56,803 nucleotides of DNA from Sphingomonadales bacterium (lineage in GTDB: Bacteria > Pseudomonadota > Alphaproteobacteria > Sphingomonadales > Govanellaceae). The notes under the pieces were generated by a model. The model worked only from the letters and a program-made list of their open reading frames with translations. It had not been told where the DNA came from and searched no databases. Numbering within the stretch: the stretch's first letter is position 1; every line of letters begins with the position of its first letter. Positions 30,028 through 39,209 of this stretch are shown in pieces. The stretch spans positions 1 through 56,803 of the forward strand of contig JACFMS010000022.1 of NCBI GenBank assembly GCA_019455285.1. The letters are read 5' to 3'. A program made the position numbers and the translations under genes.

Positions 30028-31380
30028 TTATCTCATATTCTTATAAATCATGCCGTCCTTCATGATGAAAGACGGCGCCTCAAGCGCGGTAATGTCCTGC
30101 AGCGGGCTACGATCAACCGCAATAATGTCAGCGAGCTTACCGGCATCGATGACCCCGACTTTATCATCCACGCCGAGAAGCACTGCTGCATTGTGCGTGC
30201 TGGTTCTGATCGCTTCCATAGGCGACATGCCAAGCTTGACATACCAGGCAAACTCAACGCCATTGCTGCCGTGCGGAACCACGCCGGCATCGGTGCCAAA
30301 GGCGATCGGTACGCCGACTTTCAATGCTGTCTTGAAGTTCTCCAAGATAATCGCAACATCGGCTTCCGTTTTTTTACGCGCTTCCTCAGGCTGCATGGCC
30401 GCCATTTGCAGTCTTCTGGCGCGGACGGCCATGGTTGGCACGAGATAAACCTGTCGCTTGGCCATTTCCTTGAATGTTTCGCGGCTGCCATAGGCCGCAT
30501 GCTCGATGGAATCGACGCCTGCCTTCACGGCGGCAAGCACCGCCTTATCGCCATGAGCGTGGGCGGCAACCTTCATGCCGAGCGCATGCGCCGTCTCAAC
30601 AGCGGCCACCATTTCCTCAGATGTCATCTCGGGTTCTGAGTCCGGACGACCCATAGGCGTGCCGCCGCCGCCGGAAGCCATGATCTTGATCGCTGTCGCG
30701 CCGCGCGCCACCTGATCGCGCACCGCCTTGCGGCAGGCATCCGCCCCATCGCAGATGCCGCGATGTATGAGCCCCTCATGCACTTCCTCGCTATAGCCCA
30801 CGATATCGGCATGGCCGCCGGTAACCGAGATGGCATTGCGAGCAATAATTAGACGCGGCCCTGGAATATGTCCGGCGTCAATGGCGTCACGCAAGGCGGT
30901 CAGCGCAGCGCTGGCCTTGGTGGGCTCGCCGACATCCCTAAGCGTAGTAAAGCCCGCCTCCAATGTGCGTTTGGCGTAAATCCACGACGTCAGGGTAATG
31001 GCCGCCTCGGACTGTGAAACCTCGCTGCGTTCGATCAGCGACATGCGCGCCGGATTGCCATCGATGCCCCCCGGCTGGCCGCCTAAATGCACGTGCGCGT
31101 CGATCAATCCTGGTAATACGAAGCGGTTGCGCAGATCTATGACTTCGGCATTCGCGTCAATAGCCTTGGGGTCGAGATAGCCGGCGCGCACTTCCTGGAT
31201 AATATTATTGCGAATAATGACTGATTGTTCCGACAAGGGCGGTCTGCCGGGATCGTTGAGCAAGACGCCAGCGTGAATGACCTGCCATTTGGCGGGCTTG
31301 TCCTCGGCAGCGACCGTCTGCGCGGCACCAAAGAGCAGCAGCCCAGCCACAAGCGTCGCCCATGACTTCATCAACGTCAT
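30028..31380 (-). CDS. Secreted metal-dependent amidohydrolase
   Basis: The protein has 450 residues from the ATG at 31380. A signal peptide (MKSWATLVAGLLLFGAAQTVAA) targets it to the periplasm. The amidohydrolase core shows H-x-H in LIDAHVHLGG, a Lys in TAIKIMASGGGG, His residues in VAAHAHGDK and DSIEHAAYG, and the Asp in AFGTDAGVVPHG. This is the imidazolonepropionase/Xaa-Pro-dipeptidase-like branch. It probably hydrolyses an amide or cyclic amide that enters through the neighbouring TonB receptor, feeding the permeases and GabT. That substrate is inferred from context only. Confidence 0.9.
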   Translation of the reverse strand: MTLMKSWATLVAGLLLFGAAQTVAAEDKPAKWQVIHAGVLLNDPGRPPLSEQSVIIRNNIIQEVRAGYLDPKAIDANAEVIDLRNRFVLPGLIDAHVHLGGQPGGIDGNPARMSLIERSEVSQSEAAITLTSWIYAKRTLEAGFTTLRDVGEPTKASAALTALRDAIDAGHIPGPRLIIARNAISVTGGHADIVGYSEEVHEGLIHRGICDGADACRKAVRDQVARGATAIKIMASGGGGTPMGRPDSEPEMTSEEMVAAVETAHALGMKVAAHAHGDKAVLAAVKAGVDSIEHAAYGSRETFKEMAKRQVYLVPTMAVRARRLQMAAMQPEEARKKTEADVAIILENFKTALKVGVPIAFGTDAGVVPHGSNGVEFAWYVKLGMSPMEAIRTSTHNAAVLLGVDDKVGVIDAGKLADIIAVDRSPLQDITALEAPSFIMKDGMIYKNMR

Positions 31381-31400
31381 CGCCACACCACCCGTCTTGA

Positions 31401-31440
31401 GCAAAAAAGAAACGGGCCCCCGGAATACGCCGGGGGCCCC
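31401..31440 (-). terminator. Rho-independent terminator after the TonB receptor gene
   Basis: A perfect 10-bp GC stem, GGGCCCCCGG (31414-31423) with CCGGGGGCCC (31430-31439) and a 6-nt loop, is followed on the minus strand by GTTTCTTTTTT. It sits in the 71-bp gap between the receptor stop and the amidohydrolase start, so the receptor can be transcribed separately or with read-through. Confidence 0.9.
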
Positions 31441-31451
31441 AAGTTGTCAGA

Positions 31452-33734
31452 CTAGAAGTTGAACCGAGCCTGCACCGCGATGCTGCGCGGCGGATCGACG
31501 AAGCGGAAGTAATCCGTGCCGCCGCCAGCGGTGCCGAAACGGTTGCCGAAGCCCGAGGTCAGCTTGTCGCCCAGGTTGCGGCCGATGACCGCGATGGACC
31601 ACGGCGCATCCTCCTTGGTGAAGGTCAGCCTGGCATCGAACTTGGTGTAGGACTTCTGGATCAGCAACGGATCAAGATCGAGCGTCAGGTACTTTTTGGC
31701 CGAGTAGTAAACCGTTCCCGCCGGCGTCAGCAGGAAGCCATCGCCCATATGGATGGTGTACTCGGCGTTGGCCGAGAACGTCCAATCGGGAGCAAACTGC
31801 ATGCTATGACCGCTCAGATCTTGCACATTGCCAACGCAACCCTGAAGCGCCGTTTGTCCGGCAAAGCAAGGGGCATCTGCAAAGCTGGTATAGTGAGCGT
31901 CAAGATAAGCCCCGGCGAAAGTCAACATCAGATCGTCCACCGGCCGCCACTTCAGGTCTGCTTCCACGCCCGAGGTGCGGGCGGCACCCGCATTGCCGAC
32001 GGCAAAATCCCCGGATTCCGTGAGCGCGCTGACCTGCAGATCCTTGAACTTGGTGGTGAACACAGTCAGGTTCAAATGAGCCCGCTTTTCAGCAAAGGTA
32101 ATTTTGGTGCCGGCCTCAAAGGAGGTGGACTTTTCTCCTGCATATTCAATGGTATTTTCCGCCGTTGCCTGATTAAAGAAATTCTGGAAGTCGTAGCCGC
32201 CGCCCTTAAAGCCGCGGCTTGCGCTGGCATAGAACATGGTGTCTTCGTTCATCTTCCATTGCACCACGGCATTGGGGGAGAAGTTTTCTTCGCTCCTATC
32301 CGCATCGATCAGATGGGTGGTGGCCAAGGGTCCGCCTGGGAAGACAACTGTCGGTGACTTCGTCCACAGGGCGGCGCTGTGCATGTCGTGATAAAAATCT
32401 TTCTTTTCATAGGTATAACGGCCGCCCACCGAAACATTAACCTGCAGGGTGACGTGCCAGTCCACTTGTGCAAACGCCGCCGCGGTTTCCGCGGTCTGGT
32501 TAGCGTCAATGACTCTTGTGCCTCTAAGGAATGCCGGCAAGGCTGGAACATTCACAGTAACAGCCCAATCATCCCGCTGCTTGGTTTTTTGCAGATAAAT
32601 GCCGACGATATAATCCAGGTGTTCGTTACCGTTGGAGGTGGCGCGCAGCTCCTGCGTCCACTGATGATATTTTTCACGAAAATCATTCACGTTGTCATCA
32701 CGGATGATCAGGTCGCTATCCCACAAGTCATGGGAGCGATACTGGGAATAGCCGGTCAGCGACGTGATCGTCATCTGATCAAGCTTCCAGTTTAAGGTCA
32801 GGCCCACTGTGTGGAAGGTGGTATCGTTCACTTCGTCGGTCAGCACGCCATTGATACGCAGCAGATTGGCGCGCGTTCTGTTGAGCGTGCAGTCCTCCGG
32901 CGAACCCAGTCCTGCCAAGAGCGTGGCAGAAGCAGCAGAACAGTGGGAGAATTCACGATTCCGTCCGGTATGGTTCATGTCGCCATACTGATAGGTCAAG
33001 AGAGCATTTAACGTTTCCGTCAGGTCGGCATCAATTGACAATCGACCGGAGAAGTCATCGAATTTCGGCTCCGACTGATTGTTGAGAAGATTGCGCATGA
33101 CGCCGTCTTTATTGTCGTAGCGGAAAGCGCCGCGCGCCCGCACTTTCTCACTCAACGGACCCGACACTGCACCCTCCAGGGTATAGCCCTCATCGCCTTC
33201 AAATTCATAGGTTGAGGAAAGATAGGCGCTGAACTCTGCCGTCGGCTTGCGGGTAGTAATGTTGATGACACCGGCCGAGGTGTTTTTGCCAATCAGCGCG
33301 CCTTGCGGACCTTTCAGGATTTCCACTCGCTCGATATCCATGAAGCTTGATCGGCCATAACGGCTGCGGCCGAAGAAAAAGCCGTCGATCACCGTACCCA
33401 CCGCCTGCTCGAAACCGGCGTTCACGCCAGATCCGACGCCGCGCATCATGAACTGATCGGAGCCGGCAACCGCCACGCCGAGATGGAAATTGGGAACCGT
33501 CGGCGCCAAGTTTTCCAGGTTGGCGATGGCTTGTTCGGCCAATTTATCGCCCGACACCACCGACATGGAAATCGGCACCTCGTCGGCGCGCTCGGCACGC
33601 TTACGGGCGGTGACCATCACTTCGCCAAGAAAGTCCACATTATCCGCCGCAAAGGCAGATGCGGCCGGCATGGCCAGAAATGCGGTCGACGCCATGAGCG
33701 ATAGAAAAAGAGCCTTGCGTTTAGTCCTATTCAT
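31452..33734 (-). CDS. TonB-dependent receptor
   Basis: This 760-residue outer-membrane receptor has a signal peptide (ALFLSLMASTAFLAMPAASAFA), a plug (GEVMVTARKRAERADEVPIS; VEILKGPQGALIGKNTSAGV) and a barrel ending in QARFNF. There is no STN domain. The ATG at 33734 follows GGAGGAACGGG, which decides against the upstream ATG. A MarR gene lies divergent across a spacer with paired TTTGA/TCAAA sites. Downstream, after a terminator, comes the amidohydrolase/permease/GabT operon, so the ligand is likely the amidohydrolase substrate. Confidence 0.92.
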   Translation of the reverse strand: MNRTKRKALFLSLMASTAFLAMPAASAFAADNVDFLGEVMVTARKRAERADEVPISMSVVSGDKLAEQAIANLENLAPTVPNFHLGVAVAGSDQFMMRGVGSGVNAGFEQAVGTVIDGFFFGRSRYGRSSFMDIERVEILKGPQGALIGKNTSAGVINITTRKPTAEFSAYLSSTYEFEGDEGYTLEGAVSGPLSEKVRARGAFRYDNKDGVMRNLLNNQSEPKFDDFSGRLSIDADLTETLNALLTYQYGDMNHTGRNREFSHCSAASATLLAGLGSPEDCTLNRTRANLLRINGVLTDEVNDTTFHTVGLTLNWKLDQMTITSLTGYSQYRSHDLWDSDLIIRDDNVNDFREKYHQWTQELRATSNGNEHLDYIVGIYLQKTKQRDDWAVTVNVPALPAFLRGTRVIDANQTAETAAAFAQVDWHVTLQVNVSVGGRYTYEKKDFYHDMHSAALWTKSPTVVFPGGPLATTHLIDADRSEENFSPNAVVQWKMNEDTMFYASASRGFKGGGYDFQNFFNQATAENTIEYAGEKSTSFEAGTKITFAEKRAHLNLTVFTTKFKDLQVSALTESGDFAVGNAGAARTSGVEADLKWRPVDDLMLTFAGAYLDAHYTSFADAPCFAGQTALQGCVGNVQDLSGHSMQFAPDWTFSANAEYTIHMGDGFLLTPAGTVYYSAKKYLTLDLDPLLIQKSYTKFDARLTFTKEDAPWSIAVIGRNLGDKLTSGFGNRFGTAGGGTDYFRFVDPPRSIAVQARFNF

Positions 33735-34202
33735 CCCGTTCCTCCAATTGTCGTTGTGTTGGGAGATCATCGATTCTTGCCCCCTATCGAACTAAGCTTG
33801 GGCGCTTAAACCAATAGATGCAATTCCGCCGCCCCTCCCAGTTGTCGGCTGAACCGCCAAGCGAAAACCCTCCGCCGATTGCGCGGACTTTGTGGTTATA
33901 TTTCTTCTGCGGCCTTTGGCTCTTATCAAGCCATAATGTTTGATTTCAAACGCTATCAAACAATTTGATCGGCGTCAAACATTAATTTTGCTAATAATTT
34001 TATCCATATTGACTTACTTGGCCATCCAATATCTTATATCGTTTCTTTCCCTTAGATGGGTGGCTTAAGAACGACGGGGCGGGAAGTTTTGCTCATGGTC
34101 ACCCCATAGGCAACCCATCCTTAGCTATTGTAATTAGGGATTGTCAAGAGCCACCAAATGCTATTAAAAGATGACCTATAATCGCATAAGGATATGCATA
34201 AA
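33735..34202. promoter_or_regulatory. Divergent spacer with TTTGA/TCAAA palindromes
   Basis: This 468-bp AT-rich spacer holds the perfect palindrome GTTTGA-TT-TCAAAC at 33938-33951 and TTTGA-N6-TCAAA at 33964-33979, followed by CATTAATT. Nearly the same strings occur upstream of the dehalogenase-like gene near 46.3 kb. They are candidate operators for the MarR gene at 34.2 kb. I find no gene here. Confidence 0.55.
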
Positions 34203-34643
34203 ATGAGGGGAAAAAAGGATCTGGATTACGGACCCATGGCCAACATGGTTGGAGTGGAGCTTCGCTTGGCGCTAAGCCATAAAGAAAAGATTTTTCGCAA
34301 ACATATCCCCAATAAGCTGCTGCCGGGTCACCTTATAGTACTAATTCTGATCCAGAAGAACCCGGGATTGAGCCAATCTGCCATTGCGGAAGCGGCAGGT
34401 CTGGACCGCTCCAGCCTGGTTCCGATATTGAAGAACTTTGAAAAAGAGAAACTCATCCGCCGAAAGCCTTCCACTATCGACAAACGTTCCAATATCATGA
34501 CAATCACGCCGAAAGGAGAAGCTTTCATAGAGGAAATGGCGCCACTTATACAGTCTTTGGAAAATGACGCCATCACCACTTTAGGCCGCCGAAAGCACGC
34601 CCAACTTATTTCTTTGCTGAAAGACTTCCGCAAAATAAAATAA
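34203..34643 (+). CDS. MarR family transcriptional regulator
   Basis: The 146-residue winged helix-turn-helix protein shows LIQKNPGLSQSAIAEAAGLD with the recognition helix RSSLVPILKNFEKEKLI and the wing RRKPSTIDKRSNIMTITPKG. I use the second ATG (34203), because AAGGA at about 34189 is well spaced for it and directly abuts the first ATG (34194). It is divergent from the TonB receptor. Its likely sites are the GTTTGA-N2-TCAAAC palindromes in the spacer. It converges with the zinc-type binding-protein gene. Confidence 0.88.
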   Translation: MRGKKDLDYGPMANMVGVELRLALSHKEKIFRKHIPNKLLPGHLIVLILIQKNPGLSQSAIAEAAGLDRSSLVPILKNFEKEKLIRRKPSTIDKRSNIMTITPKGEAFIEEMAPLIQSLENDAITTLGRRKHAQLISLLKDFRKIK

Positions 34644-34658
34644 GTCTTAGCTGCCCTA

Positions 34659-35597
34659 TCACTCGGACCGAAGCAACAACGCCTTGCCTGTGGCCGCGAT
34701 GTTCTGCTTGATGACCGCCATCACGTCGGCGTCGGCGCAAGCGGCATCGAGGGGATTAAACACGATAACGCCAATGTTCATAGCTTTCAGACGCTCGGCG
34801 ACGTCCGCGGCCGGCTGGCGAGGCCATAGTATGAACGCTCTTTCTCCCGCTTTTCTTTGCTTGGCCAATGCCTGCCACTGGGAGTCGGTTGGCGCACCAT
34901 CCCGGCGCCAGCCCAGGGTTTCGATGGTCAGTCCGTAACGTCGCGCCAGATAATCATAGGCCGCATAAGGGGCAAAAAATTGCACGTCGCGCGCCGATTG
35001 GCCAAGGGCCGTCATCTGAGCATGAAGGGTAGCGATATCCGCCTGTAAAACTTGACTGTTCCGGGCGATGGCCGGGGCATGCGGCAGCTTTTGATGCAGC
35101 GCGTCTTCGATGTTTTTTACCTGCTTAAGCAGAAGCGGCAGATCGAGCCAGGGGGCAAGCGCTGGTTTTCCATGGCTGTGCGCGCCCTCGGGCCCGTGGC
35201 TGTGGACGATCGCATCGTGTGAGGCAAGCGCATCTCCTGCCAACCCTGCCGAAGCATCCGCCATGCGGCTGCGCGGCAGGCTGATGTAATCAAGCCACGT
35301 CTCATCTTGCAGGCTGCTGTGGATGATAAGATCCGCCTCCTGTAAATCCTCGATCAAGTGAACATCAATAACTTGGCGGTCCCCATGCGCGATGGGATCA
35401 TCAACCGTCTTGACCGCCGCTGCGCCATTGACGAGCCGCTTGACCACATAGGCGTTAACGCAGGTGGTGGCGTAGACCACAGGGTGGTCATGATGTCCCG
35501 GATGCGCCATGGCATATGGCCCTTTAAGGCTGATGATCAGCAGCGCTGCTATCGCCAACGCCGGCCTGCTTGTCAAAAACTGCGATACAATTCTCAC
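34659..35597 (-). CDS. Periplasmic metal-binding protein, ZnuA-like
   Basis: The protein has about 312 residues from the GTG at 35597, which follows TTGGAGGGCT and lies right after the permease stop. A signal peptide (ALAIAALLIISLKGPYAMA) is followed by His-rich HPGHHDHP at the mature N-terminus, and a second His cluster HSHGPEGAHSHG occurs mid-protein, as in ZnuA-type zinc binders. The A-1 binding-protein pattern is recognisable in LIEDLQEADLIIHSS and FAPYAAYDYLARRYGL. Unusually, its partners are a MacB/LolE-type permease and LolD-type ATPase rather than ZnuB/ZnuC. Zinc or another divalent metal is the probable ligand. Confidence 0.82.
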   Translation of the reverse strand: MRIVSQFLTSRPALAIAALLIISLKGPYAMAHPGHHDHPVVYATTCVNAYVVKRLVNGAAAVKTVDDPIAHGDRQVIDVHLIEDLQEADLIIHSSLQDETWLDYISLPRSRMADASAGLAGDALASHDAIVHSHGPEGAHSHGKPALAPWLDLPLLLKQVKNIEDALHQKLPHAPAIARNSQVLQADIATLHAQMTALGQSARDVQFFAPYAAYDYLARRYGLTIETLGWRRDGAPTDSQWQALAKQRKAGERAFILWPRQPAADVAERLKAMNIGVIVFNPLDAACADADVMAVIKQNIAATGKALLLRSE

Positions 35598-35601
35598 GGT
35601 T

Positions 35602-36801
35602 TCAGCCCTCCAACAACCGATAAAAAATCCATGGCAGTATTTTTTCAAATCCGGCGGCCAGCGTGAATGCCGCAACAAGACACAGGCCCAAAATAATCAG
35701 CGCCTCCGCGCCATATAGCTCAAAGGCAATGGTGCGCCGGCTGCCCATCATGTGCAAGGTCGCCATCTCGGACCGGCGCATTTCGGCGGACAAAACAAAG
35801 ACCAGGATTGCAATGCCCACGGTGGCGAGGCCTGTAACTAGGATCGCAGATTGAAACAGGCGGTTTAAGCGAAATACCGTATTTAATAGTTTGTCGATGG
35901 CGTCGCTGGGCAACAGCAGGCGATAGGAAGCGTCACTCTCCATGAATCGGCCGCGAAGAATGGTCGCGGCGCGTTGATCTGTTGGCGCCACGATCACCGC
36001 GGTCAAGGGATAGCTGCCCTGATCGCCATGGAAATGATAGGAACTCAGGTTATCCGGCGTCACTTCCTGATACTCCATCACCGCAGCATTGGCGGCGATG
36101 CTCCGGCCGCTCTGCTTCAAGATGAGGCTTTGGCTGGCGTCTTGCGTCAGATCCTGATGGCCGTGACCAATGCCCTCGGCGACCCACATGGTTTTCAGGT
36201 CGACAAAAATTCCATCATCGTCGGGCGTGTGGCTTGACGCCAGAACCCCCACGATATTGAGGCGCATGGGATACGCGCCGGCGATATTGAGAAAATCCTT
36301 GGAGTTGGTGGTTATGGTATCGCCCGCTGCCAGTCGCAATTGCCGCGCTGCCGTTGCCCCCAACACGCAATCGCCAAGCAGCGCCGGCAGCCGCCCTTGC
36401 GCCAGCTTCAACTGGCGGAAGTCTATATAGTCCAGATCAGTGCCGACCACAGGGTAGCCCCGGGCCTCGACGCCCAGGCGCAACGGGATCGCCCGCGCAA
36501 GTTGGGTTCGTTCAACTGCGTCCACGGCAGCATACGTCAAGCCTGCCGGTGACGATTTGATAAAATAAAGCGCCGATAAAACCAGGTCCAAGGAGCTTTC
36601 CCGCGGCCCCAGCAGCAGCGGGGTATCCTTAGCCCGGCTTTTCAAGGTCCAGGAAATGCGATCGATGGTGCGATCAACGGCCAGCGGCAGGGCCACGATC
36701 AGCGATAACGACAGCACGAGAATCGCCGTCCGCCATTTATGGAAGGCGAGATAGCGCCACGCGATATAGAAACTCTGACCGACGTTACCCGCCATAGTCA
36801 C
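35602..36801 (-). CDS. ABC transporter permease, MacB/LolE (FtsX) type
   Basis: The protein has 399 residues. One N-terminal helix (about 22-42, WRTAILVLSLSLIVALPLAV) is followed by a large periplasmic domain (about 45-285) and then three C-terminal helices (SAILVTGLATVGIAILVFVL; ALIILGLCLVAAFTLAAG). This is the FtsX topology with a MacB periplasmic core, which is used for extrusion or mechanotransmission rather than import. It overlaps the ATPase gene by 17 bp and directly precedes the ZnuA-like gene. Confidence 0.87.
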   Translation of the reverse strand: MTMAGNVGQSFYIAWRYLAFHKWRTAILVLSLSLIVALPLAVDRTIDRISWTLKSRAKDTPLLLGPRESSLDLVLSALYFIKSSPAGLTYAAVDAVERTQLARAIPLRLGVEARGYPVVGTDLDYIDFRQLKLAQGRLPALLGDCVLGATAARQLRLAAGDTITTNSKDFLNIAGAYPMRLNIVGVLASSHTPDDDGIFVDLKTMWVAEGIGHGHQDLTQDASQSLILKQSGRSIAANAAVMEYQEVTPDNLSSYHFHGDQGSYPLTAVIVAPTDQRAATILRGRFMESDASYRLLLPSDAIDKLLNTVFRLNRLFQSAILVTGLATVGIAILVFVLSAEMRRSEMATLHMMGSRRTIAFELYGAEALIILGLCLVAAFTLAAGFEKILPWIFYRLLEG

Positions 36802-37438
36802 TGATATCCACTACCCGATCAAACTGCTCAAGGAGCCCCGCATCATGCGTAACCATCAGGAATGTGGCCTGACGCGCCCGGGCCTTTTCCAACAACAAAT
36901 CAAGACACACCCGTTTCGTGCGCATATCCAGATTTCCCGTCGGTTCGTCAGCCAGAATAATCTTCGGCTCCGTCACCAAAGCCCTGGCGATGGCGACGCG
37001 CTGCCGCTCCCCTTGCGACAGAGCTTCTGGATAGCGGCCGAGCTTATCGCCAAGTCCTAAGCTGCCGGCCAGGGCCTGCGCCGACTGGCGCGTCCCCTCG
37101 CACACTGTTAGTTGATCGGCGATGCGGTAAGGATGGAGGATATTATCAAACACCGTCAGATAAGGCATCAGGCGGAAATCTTGAAAAACAAAGCCGATGG
37201 TGCGGCTACGGAACCGTCGTCGCTCAACATCGCTTAGCGCGCCAATGTTGGTGCCAAAAATGCTGAGCGCGCCGGATTGTGGCGTCAAAATTCCCGCAAT
37301 AAGCGATAACAGCGTCGTCTTGCCAGCCCCGCTGGGGCCGATGATGGCCATACTGCGCCCTGCCTCAATGGTCAGGCTGGGAATGCGCAACAAGGGCGAC
37401 GCACCGTATCCGAAGACAACTTGATCGAACCCTATCAC
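36785..37438 (-). CDS. ABC transporter ATP-binding protein, LolD/MacB type
   Basis: This 217-residue ATPase has Walker A (GPSGAGKTTLL, about residues 34-44), the Q-loop in FVFQDFRLMPYLTV, the signature LSQGERQRVAIAR, Walker B (PKIILADEPTGNLD) and the H-loop (MVTHD). The FVFQDFRLMPYLTV form and short length match the LolD/FtsE/MacB group. It is the first gene of a three-gene minus-strand operon with the FtsX-type permease and ZnuA-like protein. Confidence 0.92.
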   Translation of the reverse strand: MIGFDQVVFGYGASPLLRIPSLTIEAGRSMAIIGPSGAGKTTLLSLIAGILTPQSGALSIFGTNIGALSDVERRRFRSRTIGFVFQDFRLMPYLTVFDNILHPYRIADQLTVCEGTRQSAQALAGSLGLGDKLGRYPEALSQGERQRVAIARALVTEPKIILADEPTGNLDMRTKRVCLDLLLEKARARQATFLMVTHDAGLLEQFDRVVDISDYGG

Positions 37439-37756
37439 GAAAAAAACTCTGGTTTGCCTGCCGTATCACAAGGGGTAAAGAGGTTCCGGCCGCTCTGTCA
37501 AGGACGCTGGCATAGCGGTCGAATTAGCGCTTGCAGCGATCAAGATACAGTCAAAATGACTGTTTGACATCAATCAAAATGTTTGGTACCGTCAGCTGAG
37601 CTCATATAATTAGTATAATCAAGGGATTAGATATCCTTAAGCCAGTAATTGCGCCACCGATCGCAGGCGGCGTAATTTGCTGGAGTTGCCATCGGCCGTG
37701 GATGGCGATGAGATAAATGGTGTGATGGCGCGGTTATTTAGAAACGGGAGACGCTG
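37439..37756. promoter_or_regulatory. Divergent spacer between ABC operon and MBL gene
   Basis: This 318-bp spacer contains TTTGA-N6-TCAAA at 37563-37578, with the same half-sites and spacing as the site at 33964-33979. It is AT-rich around 37590-37640. No other structure or gene is evident. Confidence 0.4.
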
Positions 37757-39043
37757 GTGAACTGGGTATCTGGAAAAGCCGTGGGCCTTGTTCTGGCTTT
37801 CGTCCTAAGTGGCATCGCGGCCGCATCCGCGGCGGCGCAGCAAGAATCATGGAGAACGTCAAACGACTCCGCCAACCTTCGTGACTATTATTATCCAGGC
37901 ACGGAACAACTGCGTCCGGACGAAATGCGCGTGGTTGCCCTGGGCACCGGCATGCCGGCAATTTCCAAGGGCCAGGCGGCGGCCTCTTTCCTGGTTCAGC
38001 TCGGCAACGGCGATAATTTTATTTTCGACCTAGGCACCGGCTCCCTCGGCAATCTGATCGCCTTGCAGATACCCTGGAACACCACCGACAAGGTATTTTT
38101 AGGCCATCTGCATTTCGATCACATGGGCGATCTGGCGGCGCTGATGATCGTCGGCGTCTCCCACGGCCGCAACGTGCCCTTGAACATCTGGGGTCCCAGC
38201 GGCAAGACGCATGAACTTGGCACGAAATACTCCATCGAGCATCTGGTCAAGGCCTTCAATTGGGAGCTGTCTTCCAAAAGGGGCCTTATTCCCGGCACCG
38301 GCTATCGGGCGATCGTTCATGAATTTGACTACTCCAAGGTGCAGACGGTTTACGAGCAGAACGGCGTCGTCATCAAATCCTGGCCGGCGGTGCACGTGAC
38401 CGATGGACCGGTCAGCTATAGTCTGGAATGGAACGGCCTGAAGTTCGTCTTTTCCAGCGACACGGTGCCCAACAAGTGGTTCATTGAGAACGGCAAGGAC
38501 GCCGATATCGTCATTCACGAAAGCTTTCCCTCGATCAATCAGCTGATTTTCCGAGACCAGATGTTGCCCGAGGCCGCCTGGCCGGTGGGCACCAGGGTGC
38601 ACACCCAGCCGGCGGCAGCGGGCCGGGTTTTCAGCATCGTCAAGCCGAGAATGGCGGTTGCCTATCATTTCATCCACACGCCGGAAACTCACGACGAAGT
38701 GTATTCGGAAATTCGCACCACCTATGATGGGCCATTGACGCTAGCCCAGGATTTGATGGTTTGGAACATCACCAAAGATGATATCGTGGTGCGTCAGGCG
38801 GTTGTGCCTAGCATCACCTATCCCAGCAAGGAAAAAACGGCTGGCGCTAAAGTCAACCCGAAGGATCGCGTAGCTTTCCTTTCCGATTGGCTGGAAAAGG
38901 GACGGCTTAATCTCGCCGATATCGACTTGGCCATCTGGCGGCGTTTAAGCCCCGCCATACAAGAGCGTATCCGTAACTTTGCGCCGGCGCTGGTGCCAGC
39001 AGGGGCCGAAACGAACGCGCCCGCTCAACCTTCTGGAAAATGA
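37757..39043 (+). CDS. Secreted metallo-beta-lactamase-fold hydrolase
   Basis: The protein has 428 residues from a GTG start with GGGAG upstream. A signal peptide (AVGLVLAFVLSGIAAASAAA) leads into an MBL fold: the metal motif H117-L-H-F-D121-H122 (LGHLHFDHMGD), the later SSDTVPN and VIHESF, and a C-terminal His in VAYHFIHTPETHD. The overall pattern resembles proteins that databases label GntH-type MBL hydrolases of guanitoxin clusters. That name rests on my memory of family style and is no evidence for guanitoxin production. About 60 residues after the fold form a hydrophilic tail. Confidence 0.85.
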   Translation: MNWVSGKAVGLVLAFVLSGIAAASAAAQQESWRTSNDSANLRDYYYPGTEQLRPDEMRVVALGTGMPAISKGQAAASFLVQLGNGDNFIFDLGTGSLGNLIALQIPWNTTDKVFLGHLHFDHMGDLAALMIVGVSHGRNVPLNIWGPSGKTHELGTKYSIEHLVKAFNWELSSKRGLIPGTGYRAIVHEFDYSKVQTVYEQNGVVIKSWPAVHVTDGPVSYSLEWNGLKFVFSSDTVPNKWFIENGKDADIVIHESFPSINQLIFRDQMLPEAAWPVGTRVHTQPAAAGRVFSIVKPRMAVAYHFIHTPETHDEVYSEIRTTYDGPLTLAQDLMVWNITKDDIVVRQAVVPSITYPSKEKTAGAKVNPKDRVAFLSDWLEKGRLNLADIDLAIWRRLSPAIQERIRNFAPALVPAGAETNAPAQPSGK

Positions 39044-39174
39044 CCGGTGGGGGTGGACATCTTCCCGCGATTGGTGCGCCTGGCATCCGTACTTGATTGA
39101 TAGGAGAGGTTCGCCAGCGACCCCTTCTGGGAAGAAATTACTTGCATTCACACGTTACGTTCTGATGTAGACTT

Positions 39175-39200
39175 GCTCCCCGACCATAAAACCGGGGAGC
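39175..39200 (+). promoter_or_regulatory. Stem-loop covering the ribosome site of the next gene
   Basis: Perfect 8-bp arms GCTCCCCG (39175-39182) and CGGGGAGC (39193-39200) enclose a 10-nt loop and are followed by TTTCATTAT. The 3' arm contains GGGGAG, the only good ribosome site for the ATG at 39210 (10-nt spacing). The structure is thus either a terminator of the MBL gene or a translation switch. Confidence 0.55.
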
Positions 39201-39209
39201 TTTCATTAT

